A stretch of DNA of 64,000 nucleotides from assembly GCA_021014325.1 (NCBI GenBank), contig CM037470.1, forward strand, positions 9,125,147-9,189,146. Direction: 5' to 3'. How positions within the stretch are numbered: position 1 is the stretch's first letter; each line of letters opens with the position of its first letter. The stretch is from Plazaster borealis (taxonomy: Eukaryota > Echinodermata > Asteroidea > Forcipulatida > Labidiasteridae). The notes beneath the pieces are model-generated. The model made no database searches, was not told the origin of the DNA, and saw only the letters and a list, made by a program, of their open reading frames with translations. Positions 1-11,135 of this stretch are shown piece after piece. Position numbers and translations under genes: made by a program.

Positions 1-1960
1 GATCTCAACTGAAAATAATTAATGTTTAGGGCAGACGACAAAATGCATTATCGGCCAAAATAGTGACATCGTATTGGATGCTGGGTTAAATTGACTGGTC
101 CAACAAAATAATTAAAGCGAACGTGCGCACACCTTTTAAACAACGCCTTCTAGCCATAAGCACACAAATTGTCTAAGCACGAAACTGGAAAAGGGTTACC
201 AGCCAAAATACCTTGTTATTTTCACAAGTTGTGGCGGCTTATTTTTTATTAAGCAATATGTTCTGCTTAAGTAGTTCTATGAAATTGGGTCCAGATTAGC
301 AAAACGTTCGTTGACCGCTATTCGCAAGATTCTTAGCTTACGGTCACCGCATTGTCCTCTTGCGGGCTTAGCACCACTTGCGTACTAGTTGTGTATAAGG
401 GAAATGCTTAGTGAAGCTAAATAAGCACGCTAATGTTAAGCACGGATTTTGGGTTTTCTTCCGTTTAAGTACCGATTTGACAAAAAAATATTAATGTGTT
501 GCCACAGTGCTACGCGGATCCGTATTCATTCCCATACCACTAACAAAAATTGTTCTTCCTCAAAATGATAAGTCGCTTTGAATATGTAGACTAAAGTATT
601 TTGATTAACTATATAAAAATAGCAAGCTGAGAGGAAGTTGTTTGTGTTTTTGTGTTGTTAATGAAATTCACTCTAGTATACTTTCATAAACTGCAATCTT
701 TTTAGTCTAGTGTTTATGTTATTTCTTGAAAACGTAATTTAAACAACACATTACAATGTTAGTGTTTTTTTAAAGCTTTGCATGTTGTGGAGAAACAAGA
801 AATAACTGTAAATAAATAGTAAACTTGCGGGTACAACCATGTGTAAATTTGTGGGAGTGTTGTTAAATAAAACTTCATAGAGTACCGGTAGAGACTTTAC
901 ATTATGTATGTTTATTGTTCTGTATTCATTAAACAATTTATATAAAAACTTCTTCCACACGAGTGTTTGAAATGATAACCTTTTTAAGCAGCACCGTTAA
1001 TTGCATCATTTACCCCAGGGACAGAGTCCTAGAGCCATACATGTTTCCTTTCCAGGTTGTGTTCTGTCGAACCGTATCAGACATGTTCAATAATTAAGGA
1101 GTGAGTTGTTGAACTCTGAACCGTATTTTCAGTTTCATTATGGCATTAGGAGTTGTGCCATTCGTTCGTAAATCTGGGTCAGAGAGCTGTTTTCGCGTCC
1201 ATCATTAGTCAACAATCTTATATTCCCAGATTACAAGTATCGTAAGTTTGCAGCGCCCATTTAAAGCTATTTTACGGAAATGGCAAGGATACAAAATATA
1301 ATTGTTCAATTTTAGTCTGAAAGCTGACTGATTACGAAGTTCATACCAGAACCAATTTCGGTTAAATATTTGCCTGTGAAATAAAGTCACATTCGAGAAA
1401 ACTGTATCTGAAATCCTGAAAAAGAAAAAAGAAAAAACAAAAGTTGATTACGGTTGTTACAACCAAAATTAAGAACATATTTACAAGCTGAAAATTGTGC
1501 CTGGTATTTCAATATATTTTCTCCTGACTCACACAAGGGATTACGCCAAAATTTCCACATGTTTGTTATTTCATGTATTATGCGAAATTACGATAATAAT
1601 TAGGCATTGCAACTTTGCCCACCACACATGTTTATCTGGGGTTAGTAAAGAAAGAGTTATATTTCTTTGTGTTTACGACATAATATGGTGAAGCTTGTGT
1701 TTATATTTGAAGAAGCAATAGAGAAGATTTATCTTGTTTGTCTGATGAGTAATTATATTTCGATACTCAAAAGAACTGCAAGGTATTTTACCAGACTCAA
1801 CTATTTTTTAAATATATTACAGAGTGAGGTATTCTTAATGTTATTTAACTGAAGAACATAAGACCACCGGACTTGTCCGTTCGTGAGTTTACATGTACTT
1901 GCCCATCACTAAAGTCATTGGCCTTGGGCCTGCGGTCCAGTGTAATTTTCAAATTCTTCC
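1..1960. other. AT-rich stretch without recognised features
   Basis: I see no convincing exon, RNA gene or defined repeat here. Open frames are short, broken by many stops, and show no conserved motif or signal peptide. A minus-strand gene entering from the right (signal exon at 18.2 kb, linker at 11.1 kb) could have unrecognised exons here or further left. Confidence 0.4.
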
Positions 1961-2028
1961 TGCACTCTACCTTTTTCCAAACACAGAACTGCACTTTAAG
2001 GAAATTTGCTGAAGTTCACTTCAAGTGT

Positions 2029-2395
2029 TTAAAGGCACTGAACACGTTTGGAAACTGTCAAAGACCAGTGTTCTCACTTGGTGTGTCCCAACATATATGC
2101 ATAACATAAAAAGCATGTGAAAATTTGGGCTCAATTGGTCATCGAAGTTGCAAGAAAATGATGAAAGAAAAAACACCCTTGTTGTACAATTGTGTGCTTT
2201 CAGATAGGAATAAAAACTTATTGCAAGAAGTTTTTACTATTTTAGTGAGAAATTACCTCTTTCTCAAAAACTACGTTACTTCAGAGGGAGTCGTTTCCTA
2301 CAATGTTTTTTACTATCAACAGCTCTCCGTTGCTTGTTCGTTTTTATGCTAATATTTGTTTTGAGTCATTACCAAACGTGTACTGATACCTTTAA
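2029..2395 (+). mobile_element. MITE family A (TTAA-type), full copy
   Basis: About 367 bp, bounded by TTAA. It starts TTAAAGGCACTGAACACG and ends in the inverse of TTAAAGGTATCAGTACACG, so it has terminal inverted repeats of roughly 25 bp. An internal palindrome-like stretch surrounds TTGCAAGAAGTTTTTA. The same sequence recurs many times in the window in both orientations. The TTAA target is typical of piggyBac- or Kolobok-type elements; that assignment is inference. No transposase is encoded; short frames inside it are repeat translations. Confidence 0.85.
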
Positions 2396-2413
2396 TTCCA
2401 TCAACCCCCTTAA

Positions 2414-2808
2414 TTAAAGGGATTGTATACGTTTGGTAATTGGAACCCACTGTTTGTTTCAACCTTACATAGTTGTTGATATATACCATTAAACTAACGT
2501 GCAAAAATTTCATTTCAAAAGGTGGTAGTGTTTTTGAAATATTGCCGAAAATCTGGAGCGGTTATGTCCACGCAGGAAGAATAATCTGCAACTGGAATAC
2601 ACAATCTGAGAAACGTTACTGCAGTAACGCTTCTCAGATTCAAATTGTTGGGGATAAAAGTGATATCTTTTTCCGTAACCGCAGTACTTCGAAGTGAAAA
2701 GTTTCTAAAAATGCATAATCTATTCAAAGCTGTTGTACTTTCTTACCAAGTAAGTTTTTATTGCCATTAATTTGCAGAGTCATTACCAAACCTATACAGA
2801 CCCTTTAA
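2414..2808 (-). mobile_element. MITE family B (TTAA-type), full copy
   Basis: About 395 bp, starting TTAAAGGGATTGTATACG and ending ACAGACCCTTTAA. Its outer 25 bp resemble family A, but the body is different and has a TCTGAGAA/TTCTCAGA internal inverted repeat around a CTGCAGTAACG core. Other copies are at 15006-15404 and 50300-50666. It sits 18 bp after a family A copy, and the sequences flanking the pair (AAATTTGCTRAAGT...) are repeated on both sides. Confidence 0.8.
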
Positions 2809-3666
2809 TGAAATTTGCTAAAGTGCACTTCAAGTGTTCAATTACATCAACCACCCTAAAGTTGATATGTAAAAAAATAAACCAAATTTGGTATCTTGCA
2901 CAAAGATTAGTTTTGGTCCATGAAAGTTTTGAGCTACACATTGATGTACCAGACCTTGGTCTAGTGGAGATTTTCTGAAAATGTTTGCCCTGCAGTAATG
3001 GACACTGTTTCTCAAACATTATTTGTTGGTGTTCACTGAAACATGTGAAATGAAACTTCACTTTAGAAAAAACACATTATAGGTTTTTGTTAGTTCATGT
3101 AAAAACTGATCCCAATACAAATTTATTCTGTTCTTTGTGTTGTGAACAAACGAGTATTATTGTACTTTGATCCTAAGAGGAAGTGTCTTTTGTAATTCTT
3201 GAAGGCCGTGCAGTTGAGGCTTTGTACTATACTACTATACATGACAATACACTTACAAATTACAGTTTCTTATTGGCTTTATTGGGTCTGGTATTTTGCA
3301 GTTATTACCCTTTCTAAAGTTTCCGGTAGATAACGGGCGGGTTTCGTTTCCCTTTGTGATTGAGCAATTAATGATGTATTTACAAATACTTCCTTGCACG
3401 GAACTGGTACAGGATATTGGTGGGTCCATTATCAACCACATGGTATCGCTGTCAACCATTGAGAGTTACATGTATACAGCATTTATCTAGGTCTATTGCC
3501 TGGAAGGGAGTTACCCTTTCTAATGTTTCCGGTATACAGATAACGGGCGGAACATACAGGATATTGGTGGGTCCATTATCAACCACATGGTATCAACCAT
3601 TGAGAGTTACTAAGCAGTTACTTATTGGCCCAGTTCTTGAGTTTGATGCACTAGACTGCTTGGCCA
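2809..3666. repeat. Unclassified sequence with a two-copy tandem repeat
   Basis: Positions 3300-3465 and 3505-3612 share two blocks (a TTACCCTTTCTAA block and a GGATATTGGTGGGTCCATTA block), so this is an imperfect duplication of about 200 bp. No coding sequence is recognised in the rest. Confidence 0.5.
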
Positions 3667-4020
3667 CAACTTATAAGATTCTTTTAAGAATCTTATAAGT
3701 ATTTTATATGTAAATTATTAAGATCTTATAAGAATTATACCAGGATCTTATAAGAAACTTAAAATAATCTTATACGTGTAAGAACCTGATGAACTTCCAT
3801 CGGGTATTAACAAAACCTTTTAGAAGGTTTCTGTCTTGTTGTGTAAAATTTACTTTATATTTGTTCATTGTTTATTTTTCAGCAAATGGTTAGAGGTGGA
3901 ACCAGTCAATTTTTAGACGAATACTACAAATAATCTGATTAGAATTTCATAAGAACCTTTAATGAAATTCTAAGAACAGTCTTATAAGAATATTATAATA
4001 ATTTATAAGAATAAGAATCT
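3667..4020. repeat. CTTATAAGAATC palindromic repeat block
   Basis: AT-rich block with many short self-complementary words such as AAGATTCTTTTAAGAATCTT. The 40 bases from about 3684 match, with three or four differences, the sequence that would be formed by joining 4020 to 7207. It is therefore a paralogous empty site for the element inserted at 4021-7206. Confidence 0.65.
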
Positions 4021-4367
4021 TCACTCTAAAAAAGAAGTGTAAAAACTTGCTGAGTAAATGTGTTGGGTACGAAAGTTGAGTACCTTCTTACGCAATATTG
4101 GGCTGCGTGGTGATTTGGCTAGTACCCTCGAGAAGGTAATTTGTACCTTTTTAAGTTGCATAAAAAAATTCGCCAGTGAAAGCAACTTATGTGTACAAAA
4201 ACACATGTTCCTCGCCACAGGGTCAAGTTTACCTTGCGACTTACTAAACAAAGCCGGACATGCTCTTTTTGTGGTAAAATGTTGCACGTAAATGGGTAAA
4301 CGATGCGCACGTGAGCGCGGCGTTGACGTGTATTTGTGTTGAAACACTTTCGAACAATTAATACACC

Positions 4368-5418
4368 ATGGCGGATGCAGGAGTGGTAAACAAGTTGAGG
4401 CAGTGGGACTTGGAATCTCTGATTCCCCGGTTTGAAGGTAATTATTGTCATTTTAAGATGTACTGAAATACAGCAGGTGTCCCTGTGCAAAACATGGGCA
4501 TAGTTTTGGTTGAAAATAGAATGCTATCGAATATAAGTCCGGTCTGTTTTGATAATTGTCCTCGTGAAAAATAGTGGGTGGTGCACATATGCGGTATGCA
4601 TCGGATCACGTCGTGTACGACTGCATGGCTCAGAGACAGACGTCACTTTGTCAATTAGGTCCTAGTCCATTCATAATAGTCCAGTGCATTTTAAGAAGGA
4701 TTGTCTTTTGAAATTGGAAATGCTTCTCAATCTAAAATAGATCTCTATTGTCTTTTCAACATTTTTGCAACAACGTTATAGCCTATAACATCACATAGCC
4801 AAACAACGGTGCAGGCCATGGCATGTAGTTTTGTGTTGATTTGTGTATAACAGCTACAAATTTACAAAGCAGTTACTATACTATAGTAATGTTAGTAAAA
4901 CTGGTCTGGTTCCCTGACTTGACAATATTTAGCATCAGGATATTGAATCTTGAGCATGTTGGAACTAAACTGTCGACCCTATTTAGTTTATTCGAACTTA
5001 ATTATCTACCATAGAAAAAAACAATGTGCAACCCATAGCTTACTATAGGCCTGTACTACTAAAGTTCCACTTATATTTATTTATTGTTTGTTTGTTTGTT
5101 GTGGTGTTTTTTTATTTGTTGATTTTTTGTTAATTTATTTAATTTTTATTTATTTTCTTTTATTTTCTTGCACTAGGTGGTTCCTATAGTCAACCCAGGC
5201 AGACCTTTGTCATCATTGAGAGAAGGGCATTTGAAACAAAGACCCTCCTAGGTGCTGTGGACCTCTGCTATAAGAGCTACCAAATCCTGGACCTCACCTA
5301 CCCACCCCAAGCCTCGGCCGTGTGGGTATTCCTTGACATTGTCTACGATACACATGTGAATGACAAGCCAGGATCAATCAGGGCATTTAGTGCGTATTAT
5401 CACTTCAAGCAGAAATAG
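4368..5418 (+). CDS. Two-exon SAM-like small protein inside TIR element
   Basis: Exon 1 is 4368-4437, starting in a strong context (CACCATGG). Exon 2 is 5177-5418, ending TAG. The intron is GT-AG with a pyrimidine-rich acceptor, and the phase-1 junction joins cleanly to a 103-residue protein. The N-terminus (MADAGVVNKLRQWDLESLIP, then RFE) looks like the start of a SAM-type helix bundle. The C-terminus has an AVDLCYKSYQILDLTYPP block followed by W-x-FL. I have the impression of similar pairs in repeat-associated multi-copy proteins of fish and marine invertebrates, but cannot name a family. The SAM fold is cut short, so middle exons may have been lost. The gene lies wholly inside the 4021-7206 element, so it is probably transposon cargo. 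Function unknown. Confidence 0.55.
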
Positions 5419-5779
5419 GATGGAACCATCAGTATAGGTATTTTCCTTGGTGTTATTCAATCAATGCATTAACTGCCATCGCAACAACTATCTTGGAAAG
5501 CTTGTAGCCATCGTGTCATGTTGCCCAATTTCATGGCAGCTAGCTCTCAGTCAATGCATGCAACACCAGCTTAATTGTTTCTTTACCAGGTTTTTGTTTT
5601 GTTTCTGTTTTGGGGGTTGTTTTGGGGGTTGAAATTGCTTGGGATCGCAAGAAAAAAGTTGTGATGGCAGTTGAATTGAAATTTCAAGGCAGTGATAAAT
5701 TTACCATTTCACTTATTGTTTCTGAGATGGCTTATTTCCAAGTATTTAGACAAATTAATTAGAAAAAAGGTTAAACAAA

Positions 5780-6600
5780 ATTTATTAATCTTTTAGTTTG
5801 ACATGTAAAGTTTAACATGGACAAAAATCCAACTTTGAGTCGAGTGGACTCAACCCAATAATGATGAAAAGTATAGTAACCCAGAGAGTTGTGAACATTT
5901 TGTTAATTTAGAAAATTATTGAAACACAAATTATTGAAGTGTTTTCCTCTTAGTAAGTAGTTTGCCAGTTAAAGTTCAGCACGAACAAAAATCAAAATTG
6001 AGTCAAGTGGACTCAATCCAGAGAATGGTTAAAAGATTCATGTGCAATGTGGCCTTTTACTCTAAGCCCTTTTTGCCAGGTAAAGTTCAACACGAATAAA
6101 AAGCAAAATCGGGTCATCAAGTGGACTCAATCCTAAGATTTGGAGAAATTTTTTTAATTTGGAAAATTATTGAAGCATGTAAAGTGTTTTCCTCTTTGTA
6201 AGTAGTTTGCCAGTTAAAGTTCAACACGAACAAAAAACAAAAATTGAGTCAAGTGGACTCAATCCAGAGAATTGTTAAAAGATTCATTTGGATAATTACA
6301 TGAACATGCAAAGTGGCCTTTTATTCTTTTATTCTAAGCCTATTAGTTTGCCAGTTAAAGTTCAACATGAATAAAAGGCAAAATCAGGTCAACCCAGAGA
6401 GTTGTGAAATGTTTGTTAATCTGGAAAATTATTGAAACACGTAAAGTTTTTTCCCCTTTGTAAGTAGTTTGCCAGTTAAAGTTCAAAGTGAAAATATGCA
6501 AATTTGAAATATGCAAAGTGTTTTCTTTTTTTGCAAGCTTTGTAGTTTGACATGTGAAGTTCAACACGAACCAAAATTTAAATTGATGCAAGTTGGAATA
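5780..6600. repeat. Degenerate tandem repeat with GAGTCAAGTGGACTC palindrome
   Basis: Blocks containing GCCAGTTAAAGTTCAACACG and TTGAGTCAAGTGGACTCAA recur at about 5805, 5965, 6080, 6210, 6350 and 6470. The second block is itself palindromic. All lie inside the 4021-7206 element, downstream of its gene. Confidence 0.6.
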
Positions 6601-7420
6601 GTGAAAATTATTTGACATTTTAGATGTTTTTCATAGTGTTTTTTGTTAATGATGTTCTTATAGTTTTACTAAAAGTCAAAGTTCTAACACAAAAAAAAAA
6701 AAAAAAATACATTTCTTTTTTGGTTAATCTGTTCTTTGTTCTTTTTTTAAGTGAAGCTGATTGTAATAATATTTTGATCTGACTGATTTTAATTGGATAT
6801 TGGTGAATATAAATAATAAAAATGTTTGACATGAAGTTTGCGTATGCCATGGCTGTTTTTTTAATAGTGTCCGTGTTTGCTGTCAAAATGCACGTTTTCT
6901 TTTTTTACTCAACACTTGGGGTTATGGTGCTCAACTACTGAGTAAATAGGCCTATAGGACACAACGGTGTTGAGTAATGTTGCGGGGTCAAAATAATGGG
7001 TAGTCATTTGTTGGGTACAGTTTGACACAATAGAGTTGGGTAAGAAATATGACGCAATGTTGGGAAACCGTTTTACACAGAAATTGAGTAAATTACGACG
7101 CAACCCCTGTTGCGTAGCGTTTTACCCTTCAAACGACCATGTTCCCTTTTTACCACCACAAAGAGTAAAATTTTACGCAACAATGGGTATTTTTTTCTTA
7201 GAGTGATAAGAATCTTATAACTATTTTATATGTAAATTAGTAAGATGGAGAGATAAAAACTGCATAGTCATTGTTCAAGCAGATTACAAACTCTGCTGCT
7301 CTGAACTTGGATGACCTGCAAAGTCCAAGGCCACATTGGTAAGGAACCAGTGACCCATTAATTGTTATTTCTCCTGGAACAATACAAGGTTTAACTTATC
7401 AGTGTTATCAGGATAATGCT

Positions 7421-7780
7421 ATTATTATTATTATTATATACTTATTGTAATGAAACCAAGGATGCCTCATAAGTGAACTTAATCACCGTACATGTAGATC
7501 GCAAGCCTGAGGAAACTTGTAGACAAGGGTGCTATAGCTATGTGAACCAGAAACACCAGGGTTAACCCCTCACTTCCACGATAAGTGTTCTTGGTTCTTT
7601 TACGTACACTACCAATCCCGGAACCTATGGCTTAATGTCCCATCCGAAGGACAAAGCAATTATGGTAAAGCATTTTGCTTAAGGATACAAGTGTCATGAC
7701 CGGGACTCGAACCCACACTCTGCTGATCAGAAACACCAGAGCTTGAGTCCGGCGCTCTTAACCGCTCGGCCACGACACGC
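7421..7780 (-). mobile_element. tRNA-Leu-derived SINE, tail type 1
   Basis: On the minus strand the head (7779 downward) reads as a tRNA-Leu-like molecule. It has a GTGGCCGAGCGGTTAAGA box A, an ACTCAAG anticodon region and a GGGTTCGAGTCCC box B. The tail contains CTTCGGATGGGACATTAAGC and ends in an ATT microsatellite at 7424-7437. The plus-strand SINEs at 29175 and 44474 share this head but have a different tail. It is not a functional tRNA, because repeat sequence follows the acceptor region directly. Confidence 0.75.
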
Positions 7781-7847
7781 CAAATGGGATATTCCGTTGG
7801 TAAACTGTCGACATATGTAAATAATCCTAAATAAAGTTCTCCTTAAG

Positions 7848-8062
7848 GTGATCCCCTTACATTACCGCTTCCAAGGTTGTATGGTATGCTGGGCGTGATA
7901 CCTGGCTGTATGGCAGTACACGGTTTTATGTCTTCGGAATGGTGCCTTCAGAACAAAGATATTGACTAAATAGGGAGACGGCCAACATAGGTCTAGAAAG
8001 CTCAGTTGGTAGAGCACTGTAACATAAACCTTGATACTTGAGTTCCGCTTCTTCCCCAAAAT
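7848..8062 (+). mobile_element. tRNA-derived SINE, second family, diverged
   Basis: Contains the family's leader (ACCGCTTCCAAGGTTGTATGG and an AAATAGGGAGACGGCCAACA block) followed by a tRNA-like head with GCTCAGTTGGTAGAGC at 7999-8014. The box B part is degraded. Better copies are at 20965, 21200 and 61865. Confidence 0.6.
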
Positions 8063-8289
8063 GAATCCCATGCTGGATCATGCATTATAGTGGGAAGAAA
8101 AGAAAACAAGAAATCTGCAACAATTGCCTATTCTCTATTGAAATTGAATAATAAGTTTTATTTACCGCACATTTATACATGTAGATCCTTCTCATTTGAT
8201 GCGACACGTGTCACACTTTATTTTGCAACTAACTTTTGTGCCACTCCAACATTTAATATACATATAAGTCCTATATTAATAAATATATT

Positions 8290-8566
8290 GGACTCTTGGG
8301 ACACTGCAGAACCTTCGCATATAATGTATTATGCGAGGGTCGTCGGTTCGAATCCAACCCGAGTAGTGTGTCAACGGATACCCCACGTGACTTTGGAAAG
8401 CACCGAGTATATAATGCTGGCCGTAGACTCAAAATTAAGATAATGTGTTCCCCGTGAAAATATATCAAGTTATAAACCACAAGGGAAACTGAAATAATTT
8501 GGGGTTGAACAAAGACAAAGTGACTAGAGCGGGATTTGAATCAACTACCTCCGGTTTAAAGTGCCG
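8290..8566. mobile_element. Fragments of tRNA-derived SINEs
   Basis: 8335-8370 holds a box-B-like GGTTCGAATCCAACCCG. 8408-8430 shares GCTGGCCGTAGACTCAA with the duplicated repeat at 13.6 and 14.6 kb. 8466-8566 is the 3' part of the second SINE family on the minus strand, including box B and the TTTCCCTTGTGGTTTATAA tail. Confidence 0.5.
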
Positions 8567-8998
8567 TGAAAACATAAATACAGCTTGCAATACCAAACTT
8601 ATCAAACAGTCTTAATCCCCCCTCCAACAAAAAATAAAAAATAAAAAATAAATAAATAAAAATAAATATATATATACATATATAAATAAAAATGAATACT
8701 TTGGTATAGGATGATGTACAATTATTTTCCACAAAGAGTTGCCTGGGAAACGTATGCTTACAAGCCTGGTACATTTTGTTCACACTTAATCCCCACATGG
8801 CTATAGGCGCTGCAATTAGAAATTGCTAAACATGATTTGTTCAACTTTTTTCTCTACAACAATGTATCAAACTGCACAATAAAAATTCAACCCACAATAA
8901 AAGGAAAAAGGTATGGGTAATTTCCGTGGTAGAGAATTATGGAACAACATAATTAAGTAAGAAGTATACAGGCATGTGTTCAAGGGAAAATATACAAA

Positions 8999-9441
8999 TC
9001 GTTATAAAGAAAGCACTTAATGGTGTTAGACTAAGATATGCTTAAAGGCACTGTACACGTTTGGTAATTACTCAACATATATATTAGCATAAAAACTGAC
9101 TTGGTAACGAGCAACAGAGAGCTGTTGATAGTTTAAAACCTTGTGAGAAACGACTCCCTCTGAAGTAACGTAGTTTTTGTGAAAGAGATAATTTCTCACT
9201 AAAATAATAAAAACTTCGTTATAAAGAAAGCACTTAATGGTGTTAGACTAAGAAAGCACTTAATGTTGTTACACTAAGATATGCTTAAAGGCACTGTACA
9301 CGTTTGGTAATTACTCAAAATATATAATAGCATAAAAACTGACTTGGTAACGAGCAACAGAGAGCTGTTGATAGTTTAAAACATTGTGAGAAACGACTCC
9401 CTCTGAAGTAACGCAGTTTTTGAGAAAGGGGTAATTTCTCA
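8999..9441 (-). repeat. Tandem duplication of truncated MITE A
   Basis: The block GTTATAAAGAAAGCACTTAA plus the start of a minus-oriented family A MITE occurs twice (from 8999 and from 9218). The first MITE copy (9042-9217) stops abruptly where the duplication restarts. The second (from 9285) continues and is the one interrupted by the Penelope element. Confidence 0.7.
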
Positions 9442-10304
9442 ATATATTTGGTTTGCGGTAATACCATGTGTGTATCTACTTGCCAGGTAGAGTTGTTCTT
9501 AGAGAACTGTCTTGCTTAATTCTACTACCGCGGAGTAGATTGTTCGGGTGTTCGGGAGACTTCTCAGTTCTGAAAAGAACTGTCCTGTTTATTAACTATT
9601 ACCTGGGCGGAAGGTATAGAAATAGGCTGGGACTACTACTTTAGCTTATAGGATCGTAATTAACTGTACTACCGCGGAGTCAGTTTTGGATTGGTCTCAA
9701 CGTTTCGACTAGCTTGCTCTAGTCATCGTCAGGAGACTGAAGAGGTAAGAGATGAGTGGGCTTATTTATATGCTCTGATTGGTTGAGTGGTTGGCGGGCT
9801 CAGGGCTATTGTTAGGGTTGCCCATTGTGTGAGAAACCCCTTGGGTGTAGTGAGGCGTGTCAGTAGGCTGGGGGTTGTTAGAGGAGGAGGGTGGCAGGAT
9901 AGTGTGCCAAATACTGCTGATGAAATAACCGATATCTTGTGGCACAGTGTCGTGTCTGTGTATTTCGATAGCTTCCCTTATACGCCTTGTATACCAATGT
10001 CTCTCAGGTGCTATGATTCGAGCCTGATCCCAATCTATGACATGGTCTAAATTGGTGGAGTGTTTGACAATGGCAGATTTGTCATATTCCCCTCTGCGGC
10101 CGTGTGCTTTATGTTCTTTCAGCCTGGTAGCGAGGTCTCTACCTGTCTCGCCAATGTACACTTTACCACAAGAACAATTCGATAGACCCCTGCCTGACTG
10201 CTAGAGTCATGCTTGTCTTTGTGAGTGTGTAGCTTCGATTCCAACTTGTTGCGAGTTCGGTAATAGACCTTGATTTCCGCTTCACGGAGGATCCGTTGAA
10301 TTTT
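9442..10304 (-). mobile_element. Penelope-like retroelement, 5'-truncated
   Basis: On the minus strand this reads from the end of a reverse-transcriptase linker, through a GIY-YIG endonuclease, into a terminal region at 9442-9765. Coding similarity starts around 10300 (IQRILREAEIKVYYRTRNKL), then GVYRI, a one-base frame change near 10165, then KVYIGETGRDLATRLKEHK and a conserved ERHWYTRRIREAIEI helix. The open part is 10161-9766. GIY-YIG next to such a linker is diagnostic of Penelope-like elements. The terminal region also occurs at 61268-61660 and, degraded, at 17500-17690. The element is dead: truncated and frameshifted. Confidence 0.8.
9702..9732 (-). ncRNA. Hammerhead-ribozyme-like core in Penelope terminus
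   Basis: The minus strand reads CTGACGA (9732-9726), one T, a GACTAG/CTAGTC stem with a six-base loop, then GAAAC (9706-9702). These are the conserved boxes of a hammerhead with stem II between them, apart from the one extra base. Penelope-like elements are known to carry hammerhead motifs. Stems I and III and the cleavage site were not resolved. Confidence 0.45.
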
Positions 10305-10534
10305 GTAATTTCTCACTAAAATAATAAAAAATTCTTTCAAGAAGTTTTTATTCCTATCTGAAAGCACACACATTTGTACAAAAAGGGTGTTTTTTCTTTC
10401 ATCATTTTCTTGCAACTTCGATGACCAATTGTGAGCCCAAATTTTCACAGGCTTGTTATTTTATGCATATGTTGGGATACACCAAGTGAGAACACTGGTC
10501 TTTGACAATTACCAAACGTGTACGATACCTTTAA

Positions 10535-11135
10535 GCAGGATTGCTTGAGCCGTCAATAATTCCGCATGGTTATACAATAATGTGTTTGTTGTGTATGTCT
10601 GTTTTGCATCATAAGTTCAACAAGGTTTGTCGAACACAAAGGGTCTGACTAAATAATCTCTTTGACACAACGGTCCGACAAAACGGTGTTTCTGACACGA
10701 ATATATGTGTCGAACATAATGATTTGTCAGACACAATGTGTTGGAGTTATCCTACGTGGAAGACAGACGAAAACGATCAATCTATACCATACTAGTTCAT
10801 TGCTACAACCGGTAAATGCTGAACATATTTCTTTAACACTATAATATATTGGTACAGTACAAAGCACTAAGTTCAAGATACCATATCGCAGTAATAGCAA
10901 TTAATAAATTATAAAACCTTTTGACTGCCTCAAGTTAATCCAGTTTAATCAAGTTTAACCTTTTGTGAAGAAATCATCTAATTAGGCATACCACCCTTAT
11001 AAATAACTTTTAACAGCACAGTTCAAATTTCTCATATGAAAATTTAAAAAGGAGCAATGAACAATTACTGGATGTTTTAAGGTAATGGCGAATGATAATA
11101 ATAAGAAATATATTAATAATAATAAGAAAGTTTAC
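10535..11135. other. No recognised feature
   Basis: AT-rich sequence between the MITE and the linker exon. It presumably belongs to an intron or downstream part of the minus-strand gene; no exon was identified. Confidence 0.4.

Larger units (their letters stand above)
4021..7206. mobile_element. 3.2-kb TIR element carrying a small gene
   Basis: The ends are inverted repeats: TCACTCTAAAAAAGAA at 4021 and the complement of TCACTCTAAGAAAAAA at 7206. TAAGAATCT flanks both ends (4012-4020 and 7207-7215), a 9-bp target duplication. A local paralog near 3684-3724 lacks the insert, which fixes the boundaries. Subterminal regions (4050-4330 and 6905-7190) are dense in TGGGTA/TACCC and ACGCAA words in opposite orientations, as expected for transposase-binding subterminal repeats. 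No transposase is seen, so it is probably non-autonomous. A 9-bp duplication fits Mutator-like elements among others; the superfamily is not settled. It carries the two-exon gene at 4368-5418. Confidence 0.75.
9285..10534 (-). mobile_element. MITE family A split by a Penelope insertion
   Basis: MITE sequence runs 9285-9441 and resumes 10316-10534, ending CTTTAA. The missing middle of the family A consensus is replaced exactly by the 9442-10304 insert. GTAATTTCTCA is present at both edges (9431-9441 and 10305-10315), an 11-bp target duplication. Confidence 0.8.

Noticed and set aside
7692..7779. tRNA-Leu gene on the minus strand
   Set aside because: It has a convincing head, but it is continuous with a SINE body ending in an ATT tail, and two further copies share the head.
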